Shown here: positions 6,805 through 14,991 of the stretch, in pieces
Layout: the number at the start of each line of letters is the position of its first letter
Numbering within the stretch: the stretch's first letter is position 1
Origin: Clostridia bacterium
GTDB lineage: Bacteria > Bacillota > Clostridia > Oscillospirales > CAG-272
DNA: 64,000 nucleotides
Reading direction: 5' to 3'
NCBI GenBank assembly: GCA_017471825.1
Contig: JAFURQ010000011.1
Location: forward strand, 1 to 64,000
The notes under the pieces: generated by a model
Told to the model about the DNA's origin: nothing
Databases searched by the model: none
Seen by the model: the letters and a program-made list of their open reading frames with translations, nothing else
Made by a program: the position numbers and the translations under genes

Positions 6805-7356
6805 TATTGAAAGAATAGCAATCAAAAGTATAAATAGCATCAGAGCAGAAATCGAGAGTCCAATAATTCCAAGCACAAGAGGGGCGATTGGAGTCGGCGC
6901 ACCCGATTTTTTTGCCTTGTTTGCAAGACCGATGACCTTGGCACCAAATACTATCGAAAGAATAAACGAGGGGGCGGAAAGCACAGTGAATACAAGACCT
7001 ACGGCAGATTCAGCAGCAATAAGAGCAATGCAAATAATTAGCAGGAAATAATTTACCGTAGCGAGAATTACAGATGTGAGACCAAGAGGGAAGCCTGCCA
7101 TTCTCGGATTTTTCTTATTAGGCGAGGATGGTTCTGTGGTATTTGCTGTGTTATAAAAATAATTAAAATTAGGAATCTCCGTGCGTTGCGGTTGTGCAGA
7201 CTCTGACGATGCAAAATCACTTCCGAAATCGCCGAGATTAATCTGCTCCTGCGCACCCTCGTCGGCAAAGAGCTTGCTAAGACGTTCGATTTCTTCGCAT
7301 TCAGCGCAAAGACGGTTATCCGAATCTATATACTTACCGCATTTATTACAATACAT
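6802..7356 (-). CDS. Zinc-ribbon membrane protein, last gene of the acyl/lipid cluster
   Basis: The 184-residue protein begins with a zinc ribbon (CNKCGKYI near residues 3-10, CAEC near 17-20), followed by a polar linker rich in Ser, Asn and Pro, and two to three hydrophobic segments from about residue 90 with a DUF4190-like pattern (GFPLGLTSVILA ... LVLGIIGLSISALMLF). It probably sits in the membrane with a cytosolic zinc ribbon. Its ATG overlaps the end of the phosphopantetheinyl transferase gene by 11 bases and has AAGGAG, so it is co-expressed with the cluster. Its function is unknown. Confidence 0.65.
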   Translation of the reverse strand: MYCNKCGKYIDSDNRLCAECEEIERLSKLFADEGAQEQINLGDFGSDFASSESAQPQRTEIPNFNYFYNTANTTEPSSPNKKNPRMAGFPLGLTSVILATVNYFLLIICIALIAAESAVGLVFTVLSAPSFILSIVFGAKVIGLANKAKKSGAPTPIAPLVLGIIGLSISALMLFILLIAILSI

Positions 7357-7999
7357 AATAATCTCCTTCTGTATGATTAAATTTTATATTACTGATAATT
7401 TTGGTAGCTTCGACACACTCGCCCGCAATAGAAACAGCATAAAATTTGTCACGGATTTTTCGGGTTTCTGTGTAGGTGGGAAACGAAAAAGTGTCAATTT
7501 CTGCCGGAAAATAACGTGGCAAATTCAAGGTTTTAAATACGCTTTCCTTTTTTGTCCAGATCCGAGCAAACACCTCGTTCTTTCCCTCGCCGTTTGCCGT
7601 GCTGTATTCCTCAAGCTCCCTTGGTGTAAAAATCCTATCGGGAAGATTTTCGGATTTTAGCGGCGCTATCAATTGAATATCCACGCCGACACTTTTGGTA
7701 GAAACAGCAACCGCCACAACGCCGTCACTGTGAGAAATCGAAAACTCACACTGTGAAGATACCCATTTTCCATATGCTGTTTTTTCGAATTCTATGCTTC
7801 TGTGATCAACGGCAAGGGTATCCCTTATCGCCAGCTCCAAAAGCTTCCAGGCATAGTACTTCTCACGCTTTACGGTAAGGTTATTTATTGCTTTAATTTC
7901 GGCGTTACGCGCCTCGGGATACAGGTCTAAGAAACCGTCATTCTCCGGTATCTCGGCAATGTAAACGTTTAATACGGGCCCTTTAAGCAAGCTTTTCAT
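7346..7999 (-). CDS. Sfp-type 4'-phosphopantetheinyl transferase
   Basis: This enzyme moves the phosphopantetheine arm of CoA onto a serine of carrier proteins. The 217-residue length fits the Sfp/EntD type. Key motifs are FSISHSDG (about residues 85-92), VGVDIQ (about 103-108) with the Mg-binding Asp, and IWTKKESVFK (about 147-156), the W-x-KE(S/A)xxK signature. Its position in the cluster with an AMP-ligase that ends in a carrier domain makes that domain its probable substrate, although it could also serve the separate ACP at 34254. AAGGCGG precedes the ATG. Confidence 0.88.
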   Translation of the reverse strand: MKSLLKGPVLNVYIAEIPENDGFLDLYPEARNAEIKAINNLTVKREKYYAWKLLELAIRDTLAVDHRSIEFEKTAYGKWVSSQCEFSISHSDGVVAVAVSTKSVGVDIQLIAPLKSENLPDRIFTPRELEEYSTANGEGKNEVFARIWTKKESVFKTLNLPRYFPAEIDTFSFPTYTETRKIRDKFYAVSIAGECVEATKIISNIKFNHTEGDYYVL

Positions 8000-8017
8000 A
8001 TTTTTTCCGCCTTAAAG

Positions 8018-8695
8018 CTATCTGGCAATATTATTTTTATAAAATTCCTGAAGCTCGGTTTCCTTTTGACGAATATATTCACTGGCTTCATTCAGCGAAT
8101 CCTTTGACATCAGACCGCCGAATTTTTCTTTGAGATCTATAGGATCGCCGATAAGAACTATATGTCTGTTGTACCACTTGCGTTTGACAATATATACGGG
8201 GAGCAGGGGAGCATTTGCCGATGATGCCATCAAAACCGCGCCCGTTTTGAAGCTCGCGGGTGTGGTTTCGTCCCTGTTAATTTGTCCTTCGGGGAAAATG
8301 AGCACCGCGCCATTATTTTTCAGTCTGTCAGTAACCGTGTGAAAGGTAGCCATACTGAAGTTAGCTCTATCAACCGGAATGCACTTGACGGTAGTAAAAA
8401 ACCACTTGCTGAACCAATTGGAGAATAGCTCGGTAGCGGCAAGGAAATATACGTGTCTGTACCAAAAAACGCAGTTCAAGAGCCACGGATCCGTATAGCT
8501 GCAGTGATTGGAATAAATAAGAACGCGTCCCTCGAATTTTTGATTTTTTATCAGCCTTCCGTCGCTTATGCGATATATCTTCTGGCGCGCCCAAAGCAGT
8601 GAGGGAATAGCTCCTGTAATCTTTATAAAGTAATACCAGAAATTATTTTCCTTCTTTTTCTTGCTGTTGTCTTTCGAGTTCATATTTGAGTCCAC
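8018..8695 (-). CDS. PlsC-family acyltransferase (second copy in cluster)
   Basis: The 225-residue protein has the glycerophospholipid acyltransferase motifs: HX4D as NHCSYTD (His64, Asp69) and FPEGQ (134-138). It should transfer an acyl group to a hydroxyl of a glycerol phosphate, lysolipid or similar acceptor at the inner membrane face. The start is GTG at 8695 with AAGGAAA in front, which overlaps the upstream acyltransferase gene by 53 bases; an internal ATG at 8683 is the alternative. It begins with a charged stretch and one hydrophobic segment. Confidence 0.83.
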   Translation of the reverse strand: MDSNMNSKDNSKKKKENNFWYYFIKITGAIPSLLWARQKIYRISDGRLIKNQKFEGRVLIYSNHCSYTDPWLLNCVFWYRHVYFLAATELFSNWFSKWFFTTVKCIPVDRANFSMATFHTVTDRLKNNGAVLIFPEGQINRDETTPASFKTGAVLMASSANAPLLPVYIVKRKWYNRHIVLIGDPIDLKEKFGGLMSKDSLNEASEYIRQKETELQEFYKNNIAR

Positions 8696-9290
8696 GAATC
8701 TTTTCCTTTACAAATTCTGTGATTGCGTGTATATTGTCTTTGTCCGACAGAGAATCGTCGTATAACGCATTAACGTCTATAGGGGTTCCTATTATAACCT
8801 CAGCAGGCTTTTTCTTGAAATACTGACCGTTGGTGTAAACGGGAATAATCGGTGCATTCCCCTCAAGCGCTATATATATCGCGCTCGGCTTAAAATCGAG
8901 CAGCTCCTCATCAGTAACGTTAAGTCTTGCCTCGGGATATATTTCAACAACTCCGCCCTTTTCGAGCACCTTACAGCATTTACCGACAAAAGCGAAATCG
9001 TGCGAACCTCTTTCTACCTTTATGCCGCCAAGCGCCCGTAAAAACCACGTCAAAAGCGCATTGCGCGCAAAAATCACCTCGCCTATGACACAGCGCAGCG
9101 TTCTCGTCCAAAAAAGAAAGAGCATGAGCGCAAAATCATATATCGAACGGTGGTTGGACACGACTACCGCCTTACCCTTGATTCTTCGCCCCTGAAGCTT
9201 TTTGTTCTCATAGTAAACCTTAAACCTCAAAATAAACAGTCTTGGTATAAAGGCGGTAATTTTAAGAAACCAATTAAAAAGAAAATACAT
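8643..9290 (-). CDS. PlsC-family acyltransferase (first copy in cluster)
   Basis: The 215-residue protein begins with a hydrophobic membrane segment and has HX4D as NHRSIYD (His47, Asp52). The second motif reads EIYPEARLN (117-125), with Ala in place of the usual Gly. The two PlsC-type proteins of the cluster are clearly different, which fits two acylation steps or two acceptors rather than a recent duplication. Its ribosome site is weak and it starts 31 bases after the transporter gene. Confidence 0.82.
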   Translation of the reverse strand: MYFLFNWFLKITAFIPRLFILRFKVYYENKKLQGRRIKGKAVVVSNHRSIYDFALMLFLFWTRTLRCVIGEVIFARNALLTWFLRALGGIKVERGSHDFAFVGKCCKVLEKGGVVEIYPEARLNVTDEELLDFKPSAIYIALEGNAPIIPVYTNGQYFKKKPAEVIIGTPIDVNALYDDSLSDKDNIHAITEFVKEKIRGLKYELERQQQEKEGK

Positions 9291-9321
9291 TTTATCTTAA
9301 CTCTCGTTGAGAAATTTGTGC

Positions 9322-11217
9322 TTAATCAGCATTATAAAGCCTGTTCACATTGCTTTGGAGCAGTGCCAATGCAATAACGTTTATAGGCAAAATGGGGAAG
9401 AGTACAGAAAGTATTACGTACAGTGCCTTGTTTCCAATAGGTTTAATTCCCCGCTTCTCGCATTCGCTTGCAAGAGAATCATAGAGCTTAACCGTAAAAT
9501 AGACGGAAGCGAAGGGAATCAGCGACGAAAGAAGCCAAGTCAAGGTAGTCTTTCCTTTTCCCGTAAGCTCCTTCACAGAACGGAGAAGAATAGCAAGCCA
9601 GATAAATCCAAAGATGAATCCCGACAGCACAGAGAGTCCTATCTGTACGAATATAATCTCGCCCTTCTTTTCTTCAGTTACAGTCTCCGAAGCGGCGGTT
9701 ACGTCTATTGAAGAATCAAACTTCTTAAGCTCTGCCGCTACCAGCACAGGGGTGTAATCCTTCGGCATCTTCATTGCTAAAATCGCGCCGAGAATACAGA
9801 CAATACAAACTATAAAAGGAATAACAAGAGTTCCAAGGTTGAATACCGATGCCTCCGAAACGCCAAACGCCTCTGCCGCTATCATTTCGGCGGATATTTT
9901 TTCGCCGGTATCTGTAATTTTTCCAACAGCATATTCAATGCCGCTCGCTTCCTTGCTTATGAAAAGATTCTTTATATTTTCATAAACAAGAGAGCCTGAA
10001 ATTGCACCTACAATGCTTGTTGTAACGGCGTTTGCCGCAAAGTACATAGCAGAGTGATTCTTTCCCGTCAAACGCTCTTCAACACTCGAAATCTGCGCAG
10101 GAATGTGATAGGGCACCATAAAGAAGGCACCAATACCCCAGCTTCCTATAACTCCGCCAATGCAGGAAATCGCATATTGCAAAATCTTATTGCCGCCGGT
10201 TACATAGGTAGAAGCAAAGAAGAATGACATTATCGCAACGGCAAACGCAATAAGACAGGTCTGATAGGTGAAACGTATACCTTTCTTTGCCTTTAGCTTG
10301 TTGAATAAATAGAGCATAATGGGCACGGGGGCGAAGGCACAAGTGTTGACCAGCGCCATCTCGGCGCCGTTGAAGCCCATTCCTCCGTTGATCATGGCAT
10401 TCATGCCGACAAGGAACATTTGCAGTCCGAAAAACGTACAGCAATTGACGTATAGCCAACGACGAAATAAAACGTTTTTAAAGGTTATCTTTACGCTCTC
10501 AAAAATACTGATTTTTTCCGCAGTGAGACCGTCATTCTCCGGATATCCGTACTTTTCACCCTCTTTTATAAGGAAAAGCGGTATAAGTATCGTAAGCATA
10601 AGAGGAATACAGAAGAATACGAATTTATCGATATGGACTTCAAACGCATCAAGAAGCAGCGGCACCAAACCGTAAACTATGCAATAGGAAATAGTATCAA
10701 AGAATGACTTGTAGCCCGAAACGCGCAGGCGTTGGGATTCGTCGGAGCATACCGTTGACAAGGAGCCGTAAAATGCAATAAGACACATCGTATAGGTGGC
10801 AAAAAAGACAAGGCACCAGAAGCATATCCATATTGTATTTATCAGCTGTGCCGATTCGTCAGCTCCACCGATCGGTATCCATGCACATACGAAGGATACA
10901 ATCATCGGCAATGTGCAAACGGCTATTGCGGGTCTGCGCCTGCCCCACTTAGTCGAGAGCGTATCGGTTATGTAAGCAAAGGGAATATCTATAATTCCGT
11001 CAAAAACCTTTGCTATCGCATACAGAATAGGGAATATTGCAGGCAGAATAAAGCACACCGGATGCATAATCGCCTGTAATGAGCCGGCATCAAGAGCCGT
11101 AGGATTGAGCGCATCGGTAAAGAATGCGCCCATCAAAACCATTAAAAAGTTGGGACCGAAGCCCGAAAAAGCATATAAAAACTCTTTCCAGTTTTTATCC
11201 AGAGATTTTACCTTCAT
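9322..11217 (-). CDS. MFS_2 (GPH-type) transporter with extra C-terminal membrane domain
   Basis: The first 500 or so residues give 12 predicted membrane segments with the GPH/MFS_2 pattern, including DGIIDIPFAYITDTLSTKWGRRRP after helix 2 as a charged cytosolic loop. Family members carry sugars or, as for MFSD2A in animals, lysolipids with sodium. At 631 residues it is longer than usual. After an acidic linker (about 500-525) comes a domain of about 100 residues with three hydrophobic segments resembling DUF4234. A strong GGAGG site precedes the ATG. Its place between the AMP-ligase and the acyltransferases suggests a lipid-type substrate; that is inference, and a sugar is the alternative. 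Confidence 0.75.
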   Translation of the reverse strand: MKVKSLDKNWKEFLYAFSGFGPNFLMVLMGAFFTDALNPTALDAGSLQAIMHPVCFILPAIFPILYAIAKVFDGIIDIPFAYITDTLSTKWGRRRPAIAVCTLPMIVSFVCAWIPIGGADESAQLINTIWICFWCLVFFATYTMCLIAFYGSLSTVCSDESQRLRVSGYKSFFDTISYCIVYGLVPLLLDAFEVHIDKFVFFCIPLMLTILIPLFLIKEGEKYGYPENDGLTAEKISIFESVKITFKNVLFRRWLYVNCCTFFGLQMFLVGMNAMINGGMGFNGAEMALVNTCAFAPVPIMLYLFNKLKAKKGIRFTYQTCLIAFAVAIMSFFFASTYVTGGNKILQYAISCIGGVIGSWGIGAFFMVPYHIPAQISSVEERLTGKNHSAMYFAANAVTTSIVGAISGSLVYENIKNLFISKEASGIEYAVGKITDTGEKISAEMIAAEAFGVSEASVFNLGTLVIPFIVCIVCILGAILAMKMPKDYTPVLVAAELKKFDSSIDVTAASETVTEEKKGEIIFVQIGLSVLSGFIFGFIWLAILLRSVKELTGKGKTTLTWLLSSLIPFASVYFTVKLYDSLASECEKRGIKPIGNKALYVILSVLFPILPINVIALALLQSNVNRLYNAD

Positions 11218-11232
11218 ACAGAAGCCTCCGCG

Positions 11233-13158
11233 TCATTTTTTTGTAATGTAATTGCAAAAATCACGAGCCGTGTAAAGCCTTTCCTTCTCATTGTCGGGCA
11301 GGGAAATTCCGTATTTTTGCTTCAAAATGCTTAATAAATAAAAATAATCAAGGCTTGACCCACCGAGATCCAAGAAAAACGTTGCCGTGGGGGAAATATC
11401 GGTCGCATCTCGCCCCAACGCCTTCGCAAAGCACTCACAAACCTCTTGTTCGAGTTCGGAAACAAATACACTTATCTGCTCCTCGGAAATCTCAGTGCTT
11501 ATAATTTTAAAGCAGCCACGGGCATATCTTTCGGCAACGCGTTTCCTGCTAATCTTAAATTCAGAGCCTGAAATAAGGGGATCGGTTGTTACAACGACGC
11601 GCTTAATTATCCCGTCTAGGTTCGCCCGCTGAATGGCAACGGTTACTTTATCAAAGCTTTTCTTCAAAGCTTCCGTTGAAAAGCAGACCGGAATACCGAC
11701 TATTAGGGTAGGGAGGTTTTCAGAATCGGCAAAAAGGCAAACCGAATCGCATCCCTCGGCGCGAAGCTTCTCCTCGACGAGCGTGGGATTAATATTTTCG
11801 CCGTTTTCGCACACGATAAGGTCATCCATGCGCCCCTCTATATAATACCTGTCATTTCTGAATGACACCAAATCGCGAGTGTTGAACCACTTATCGAAAT
11901 CTGTTTCCGTAACGCTTACGCCCTGAATTATTCTGCTTGCCATAGTCCATCCGCGAACGAGAAGCTCGCCGCTATCGGAAACGGTATACTGCGTATATTC
12001 AAACGGCGCTCCGATTGATGCAAGATTTCTTGTTTTTCTCTTATCCGAAACCTCAAGCGAGGTAATTCCGATTTCGGTCATACCGTATCCGTTTGCCAGA
12101 TGATAGCCGATTCCGTTGAAAAATTCAAGCACCTTCGCGTTTATATGACTTCCACCGGAAATCATAAAACGAATGCTATCACCGAATATATTTTCACGAA
12201 CCTCGGTAAACGCCATCTTTGAAATCAGGGCACCGAGCGCACCGAGGGAGTTTGCAAGCGAGAGCGCCTTTTTGAATTTTTCGAGTGTCTTTTCTCCTCG
12301 CGCACTTATTTGCTTCATTGCCTCTCTGTATATGGTATCCCAAACAAGAGGGACAGCAAAAATATGCGTTACCTTATGCTTTTTAACCGTATTTAACAGC
12401 GTTTGAGGCTGCAAATCCTTGAGGAAGACGAACGTTCTTGAAAAGAAGCCGAACCAAATATATACGGCTATAAAGCCAAAAACGTGGTAAAATGGAAGAA
12501 GAGTAAGCTGCTTCAGCTCCCCCTTATAATGCTCGGTTATCGCGGGACATTTCTTAATTATGTCAATGCTATTGCAAATCTGATAATACAGATTTTCTCC
12601 CGTATAGGCACATAGCTTAACGTTATTCGTGGTGCCTGAGGACATAAAGAGGATCTCCCGTCCCCATTCTAGGTCAAGAAAAGTTGCATCATAATCTGCC
12701 GATATTTCGTCGGCGTGAACGTTCGTAATCCCTGAAAATTCTTTTCCGTCTGTGATAACCGCCGCTACCGAATGGTCGTTCAGTATTTTGATTAATATCT
12801 CATCCGACAGTCGAAGGTTCATAAGCAACGGAGTATAACCGCACATTAAAATGCACCAAAACATCTTAATCCACGCAACCGTGTTTTCCATATACAATCC
12901 AACGATACTTCCTTGCGGCACGTTGGTAAGCTTTTTAGCAACGCTCGGTGCAATAGAAATTATATCATCGGAAAAATCGCCGTATGAAATTTTCCTTATG
13001 CGATGACCGCTTGAGATTTCTGCCATGATGTTTTCACGTTCGGAAAACATATACTTAAAAAGCGTTTTAAAGCTTTTTTCCTCTTTCGAATATTCGCCAA
13101 CCTTCCATCTGACGTAATCAGCTATATTGTCAAAGCCATGTATGTTGTTCAGTTGCAT
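11233..13158 (-). CDS. Acyl-activating AMP-ligase fused to an acyl carrier domain
   Basis: ANL-superfamily enzyme with a built-in carrier: it should activate a carboxylic acid as acyl-AMP and load it on its own phosphopantetheine arm. Motifs are the ATP loop FMSSGTTNNVK (171-181), NGYGMTEIG near 400, the adenylate-binding TRDL near 455 and GRMDDLIV near 470, and the catalytic-lysine region SGSEFKISRKRV near 545. The C-terminal carrier domain has DLGGSSLD with Ser602 as the attachment site. ATG at 13158 is chosen because AAGGA lies 9 bases upstream; TTG at 13185 is the alternative. It is the first gene of the cluster, behind a consensus promoter. Confidence 0.85.
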   Translation of the reverse strand: MQLNNIHGFDNIADYVRWKVGEYSKEEKSFKTLFKYMFSERENIMAEISSGHRIRKISYGDFSDDIISIAPSVAKKLTNVPQGSIVGLYMENTVAWIKMFWCILMCGYTPLLMNLRLSDEILIKILNDHSVAAVITDGKEFSGITNVHADEISADYDATFLDLEWGREILFMSSGTTNNVKLCAYTGENLYYQICNSIDIIKKCPAITEHYKGELKQLTLLPFYHVFGFIAVYIWFGFFSRTFVFLKDLQPQTLLNTVKKHKVTHIFAVPLVWDTIYREAMKQISARGEKTLEKFKKALSLANSLGALGALISKMAFTEVRENIFGDSIRFMISGGSHINAKVLEFFNGIGYHLANGYGMTEIGITSLEVSDKRKTRNLASIGAPFEYTQYTVSDSGELLVRGWTMASRIIQGVSVTETDFDKWFNTRDLVSFRNDRYYIEGRMDDLIVCENGENINPTLVEEKLRAEGCDSVCLFADSENLPTLIVGIPVCFSTEALKKSFDKVTVAIQRANLDGIIKRVVVTTDPLISGSEFKISRKRVAERYARGCFKIISTEISEEQISVFVSELEQEVCECFAKALGRDATDISPTATFFLDLGGSSLDYFYLLSILKQKYGISLPDNEKERLYTARDFCNYITKK

Positions 13159-13258
13159 CAAATCAATCCTTAGTCTATTAATCAATTATAGAAAATTATC
13201 AATGAACACAAGCCTCACAGCTCGCAAAAAGACGTAGTCTTTTACACATCATCAAGCT

Positions 13259-13287
13259 ATTATAACATTTAAACATTTTAAAAGCAA
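13259..13287 (-). promoter_or_regulatory. Sigma-A promoter of the acyl/lipid cluster
   Basis: TTGCTT (13287-13282) and TATAAT (13264-13259) are 17 bases apart on the minus strand, about 100 bases before the AMP-ligase start. I see no second promoter this good within the cluster. Confidence 0.65.
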
Positions 13288-13349
13288 GTGCCTGTGAACA
13301 ATTTATTAAAATATTTAATTATATTTAATGGCGGTTTCAGTGATATAAG

Positions 13350-13380
13350 TAAAAAAAGGGGCGGTAGTAACTACCGCCCA
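13350..13380 (-). terminator. Terminator of the flavodoxin-like gene
   Basis: GGGCGGTAGT and ACTACCGCCC (13359-13379) pair perfectly around a single base, and TTTTTTTACTT follows on the minus strand. It separates this gene from the acyl/lipid cluster. Confidence 0.8.
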
Positions 13381-13386
13381 TCTGCA

Positions 13387-13809
13387 TTATTTTAAGCTTG
13401 CAAGAATATTCTGAGTCCACTCTCTGACAGCCTTCATTTCCTCGTCGGAAACCTTCTTCGCAAACTTGAAGGGAAGCCCGCCTGTTATGTACAGAATATT
13501 GTCCTCAATAACGTTAGCGTCGTTGGTCTTTGCCATTTCAACAATCTTAGCGGCATTTTCAGCAGAGCCGTCAATAATAAATGCCACGTTTGCTGTAACG
13601 CTCTTTTTAAGCGAGCGCATAAATCTTGCAAAATCGTCCTTGTACGATGATTTTGCAGTAGCCACAACAACTACAAGTCTTTCACCGTCGCAGGGATATG
13701 CGCTCGGGATTTTGTCAGTAGGCTTGTCTGCACTGATAAGCTTTGTAACCTCATCCGCAATGGTCAAAAGCTTGCCTTTTGATGTAGAAGTAAGAACACG
13801 CATTCTCAT
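13387..13809 (-). CDS. Flavodoxin-like domain protein
   Basis: Start at ATG 13809, preceded by GGAGGAAATAATT; the frame is open a little further upstream without support. The 140-residue product alternates strands and helices like a flavodoxin fold: LVVVVATAKSSYKDDFARF contains a probable phosphate loop, and NVIEDNILYITGGLPF a strand-loop typical of short flavodoxins. It may bind FMN, but the match is by overall pattern only and the redox partner is unknown. It is a single-gene unit with its own terminator. Confidence 0.5.
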   Translation of the reverse strand: MRMRVLTSTSKGKLLTIADEVTKLISADKPTDKIPSAYPCDGERLVVVVATAKSSYKDDFARFMRSLKKSVTANVAFIIDGSAENAAKIVEMAKTNDANVIEDNILYITGGLPFKFAKKVSDEEMKAVREWTQNILASLK

Positions 13810-13886
13810 AATTATTTCCTCCAGATGCTTTTTTATATATTTTAGCATATAAATTGTAAAAATACAAGTTAAAACCTAAAAAATAC

Positions 13887-13915
13887 TTGACTTTGTTTTT
13901 GGGTTATAGTAAAAT
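13887..13915 (+). promoter_or_regulatory. Sigma-A promoter of the GH130/phosphohexomutase operon
   Basis: TTGACT (13887-13892) and TAAAAT (13910-13915) are 17 bases apart, 30 bases before the GH130 start codon. Confidence 0.65.
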
Positions 13916-13944
13916 TGTGGTACAAAACTTTTAGGGGGCGAATT

Positions 13945-14991
13945 ATGAAATTTATTAAGTACGAAAACAACCCAATATTAAAGCCAAACCCATCAAACGA
14001 CTGGGAATCTCTTTGTGTTCTTAATCCTGCCGTGATATACGACGAGGACAGGGAAGAGTTTGTAATGGTATACAGGTGTGCAGGACACGACGTAAGGCAT
14101 GAAATCAAAATGGGACTTGCCACGAGCAAGGACGGTATAAACTTCACAAGAGCCTGCGATAAGCCCGTTTTCTACTCACTGCCAAACGAGCCGGACGGTG
14201 GTTGTGTTGAGGACCCCAGACTTGCAAAAATCGGTGATCTTTACTACCTTACGTACGCCGCTCGTGCATATGCGCCCGGACAGTATTGGCTCGAGGAATG
14301 GAAGGAAGGCGTGTCCAAGCCACCGATGTATGTAGACGATACCGACGTCATTGGAGATGAGCTTCCCATTATGGCAAAGAAAAATATAACCGTTTCTTGC
14401 CTAGCAGTAACAAAAGACTTTAAACACTACAAAAAGTTGGGCAGAATCACCGAATCATCGGTTGACAACAGGGACGTAATTCTTTTTCCGGAGAAGATTA
14501 ACGGCAAATATGTTATTATATCAAGACCAAAATTCCAGGGCATTGAAGGGCTCAAGATGCCTTCAATTTGGATCTCCTTCACAGACGATTTGCTCGAATA
14601 CGAGAAGCCGGAATTGCTTATGACGGGAGAAGCGTGGTGGGAGACTCAACGAATCGGCGCCGGAACCACTCCTATAAAAACCGAGTACGGTTGGCTTATG
14701 ATATATCACGGAGTCGACGATCGGGGAATATATCGCAACGGTGCGGTTCTCCTTGATCTTAACGATCCGAGAAAAATTCTCTCCAGAACCACCGACTTTA
14801 TTATGGAGCCCGACCAGCCGTTTGAATTTGAAGGCTTTTACGAGGGCTGTGTATTCCCGACGAGCGCCGTTGTGAAGGATAATATTCTATACGTTTATTA
14901 TGGCTGTGCCGACAAATACATCGGTCTTGCTACCGCAGAATTTGATAAATTCGTAAAATATCTAGCCACGGAGTGTAAAGTCAATGGATAA
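13945..14991 (+). CDS. Glycoside hydrolase family 130 (mannoside phosphorylase-type)
   Basis: The 348-residue protein matches GH130, whose members phosphorolyse beta-mannosides and release alpha-mannose 1-phosphate in the cytosol. It shows the N-terminal NNPILKPNP signature, the blade motif SKDGINFTRA, and GGCVEDPRL near residue 92 with the Glu-Asp pair that includes the catalytic Asp. There is no signal peptide. ATG at 13945 follows AGGGGG. It overlaps the following phosphohexomutase gene by 8 bases, which supplies a logical route for the released sugar 1-phosphate. The exact glycan is not readable from sequence. Confidence 0.85.
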   Translation: MKFIKYENNPILKPNPSNDWESLCVLNPAVIYDEDREEFVMVYRCAGHDVRHEIKMGLATSKDGINFTRACDKPVFYSLPNEPDGGCVEDPRLAKIGDLYYLTYAARAYAPGQYWLEEWKEGVSKPPMYVDDTDVIGDELPIMAKKNITVSCLAVTKDFKHYKKLGRITESSVDNRDVILFPEKINGKYVIISRPKFQGIEGLKMPSIWISFTDDLLEYEKPELLMTGEAWWETQRIGAGTTPIKTEYGWLMIYHGVDDRGIYRNGAVLLDLNDPRKILSRTTDFIMEPDQPFEFEGFYEGCVFPTSAVVKDNILYVYYGCADKYIGLATAEFDKFVKYLATECKVNG

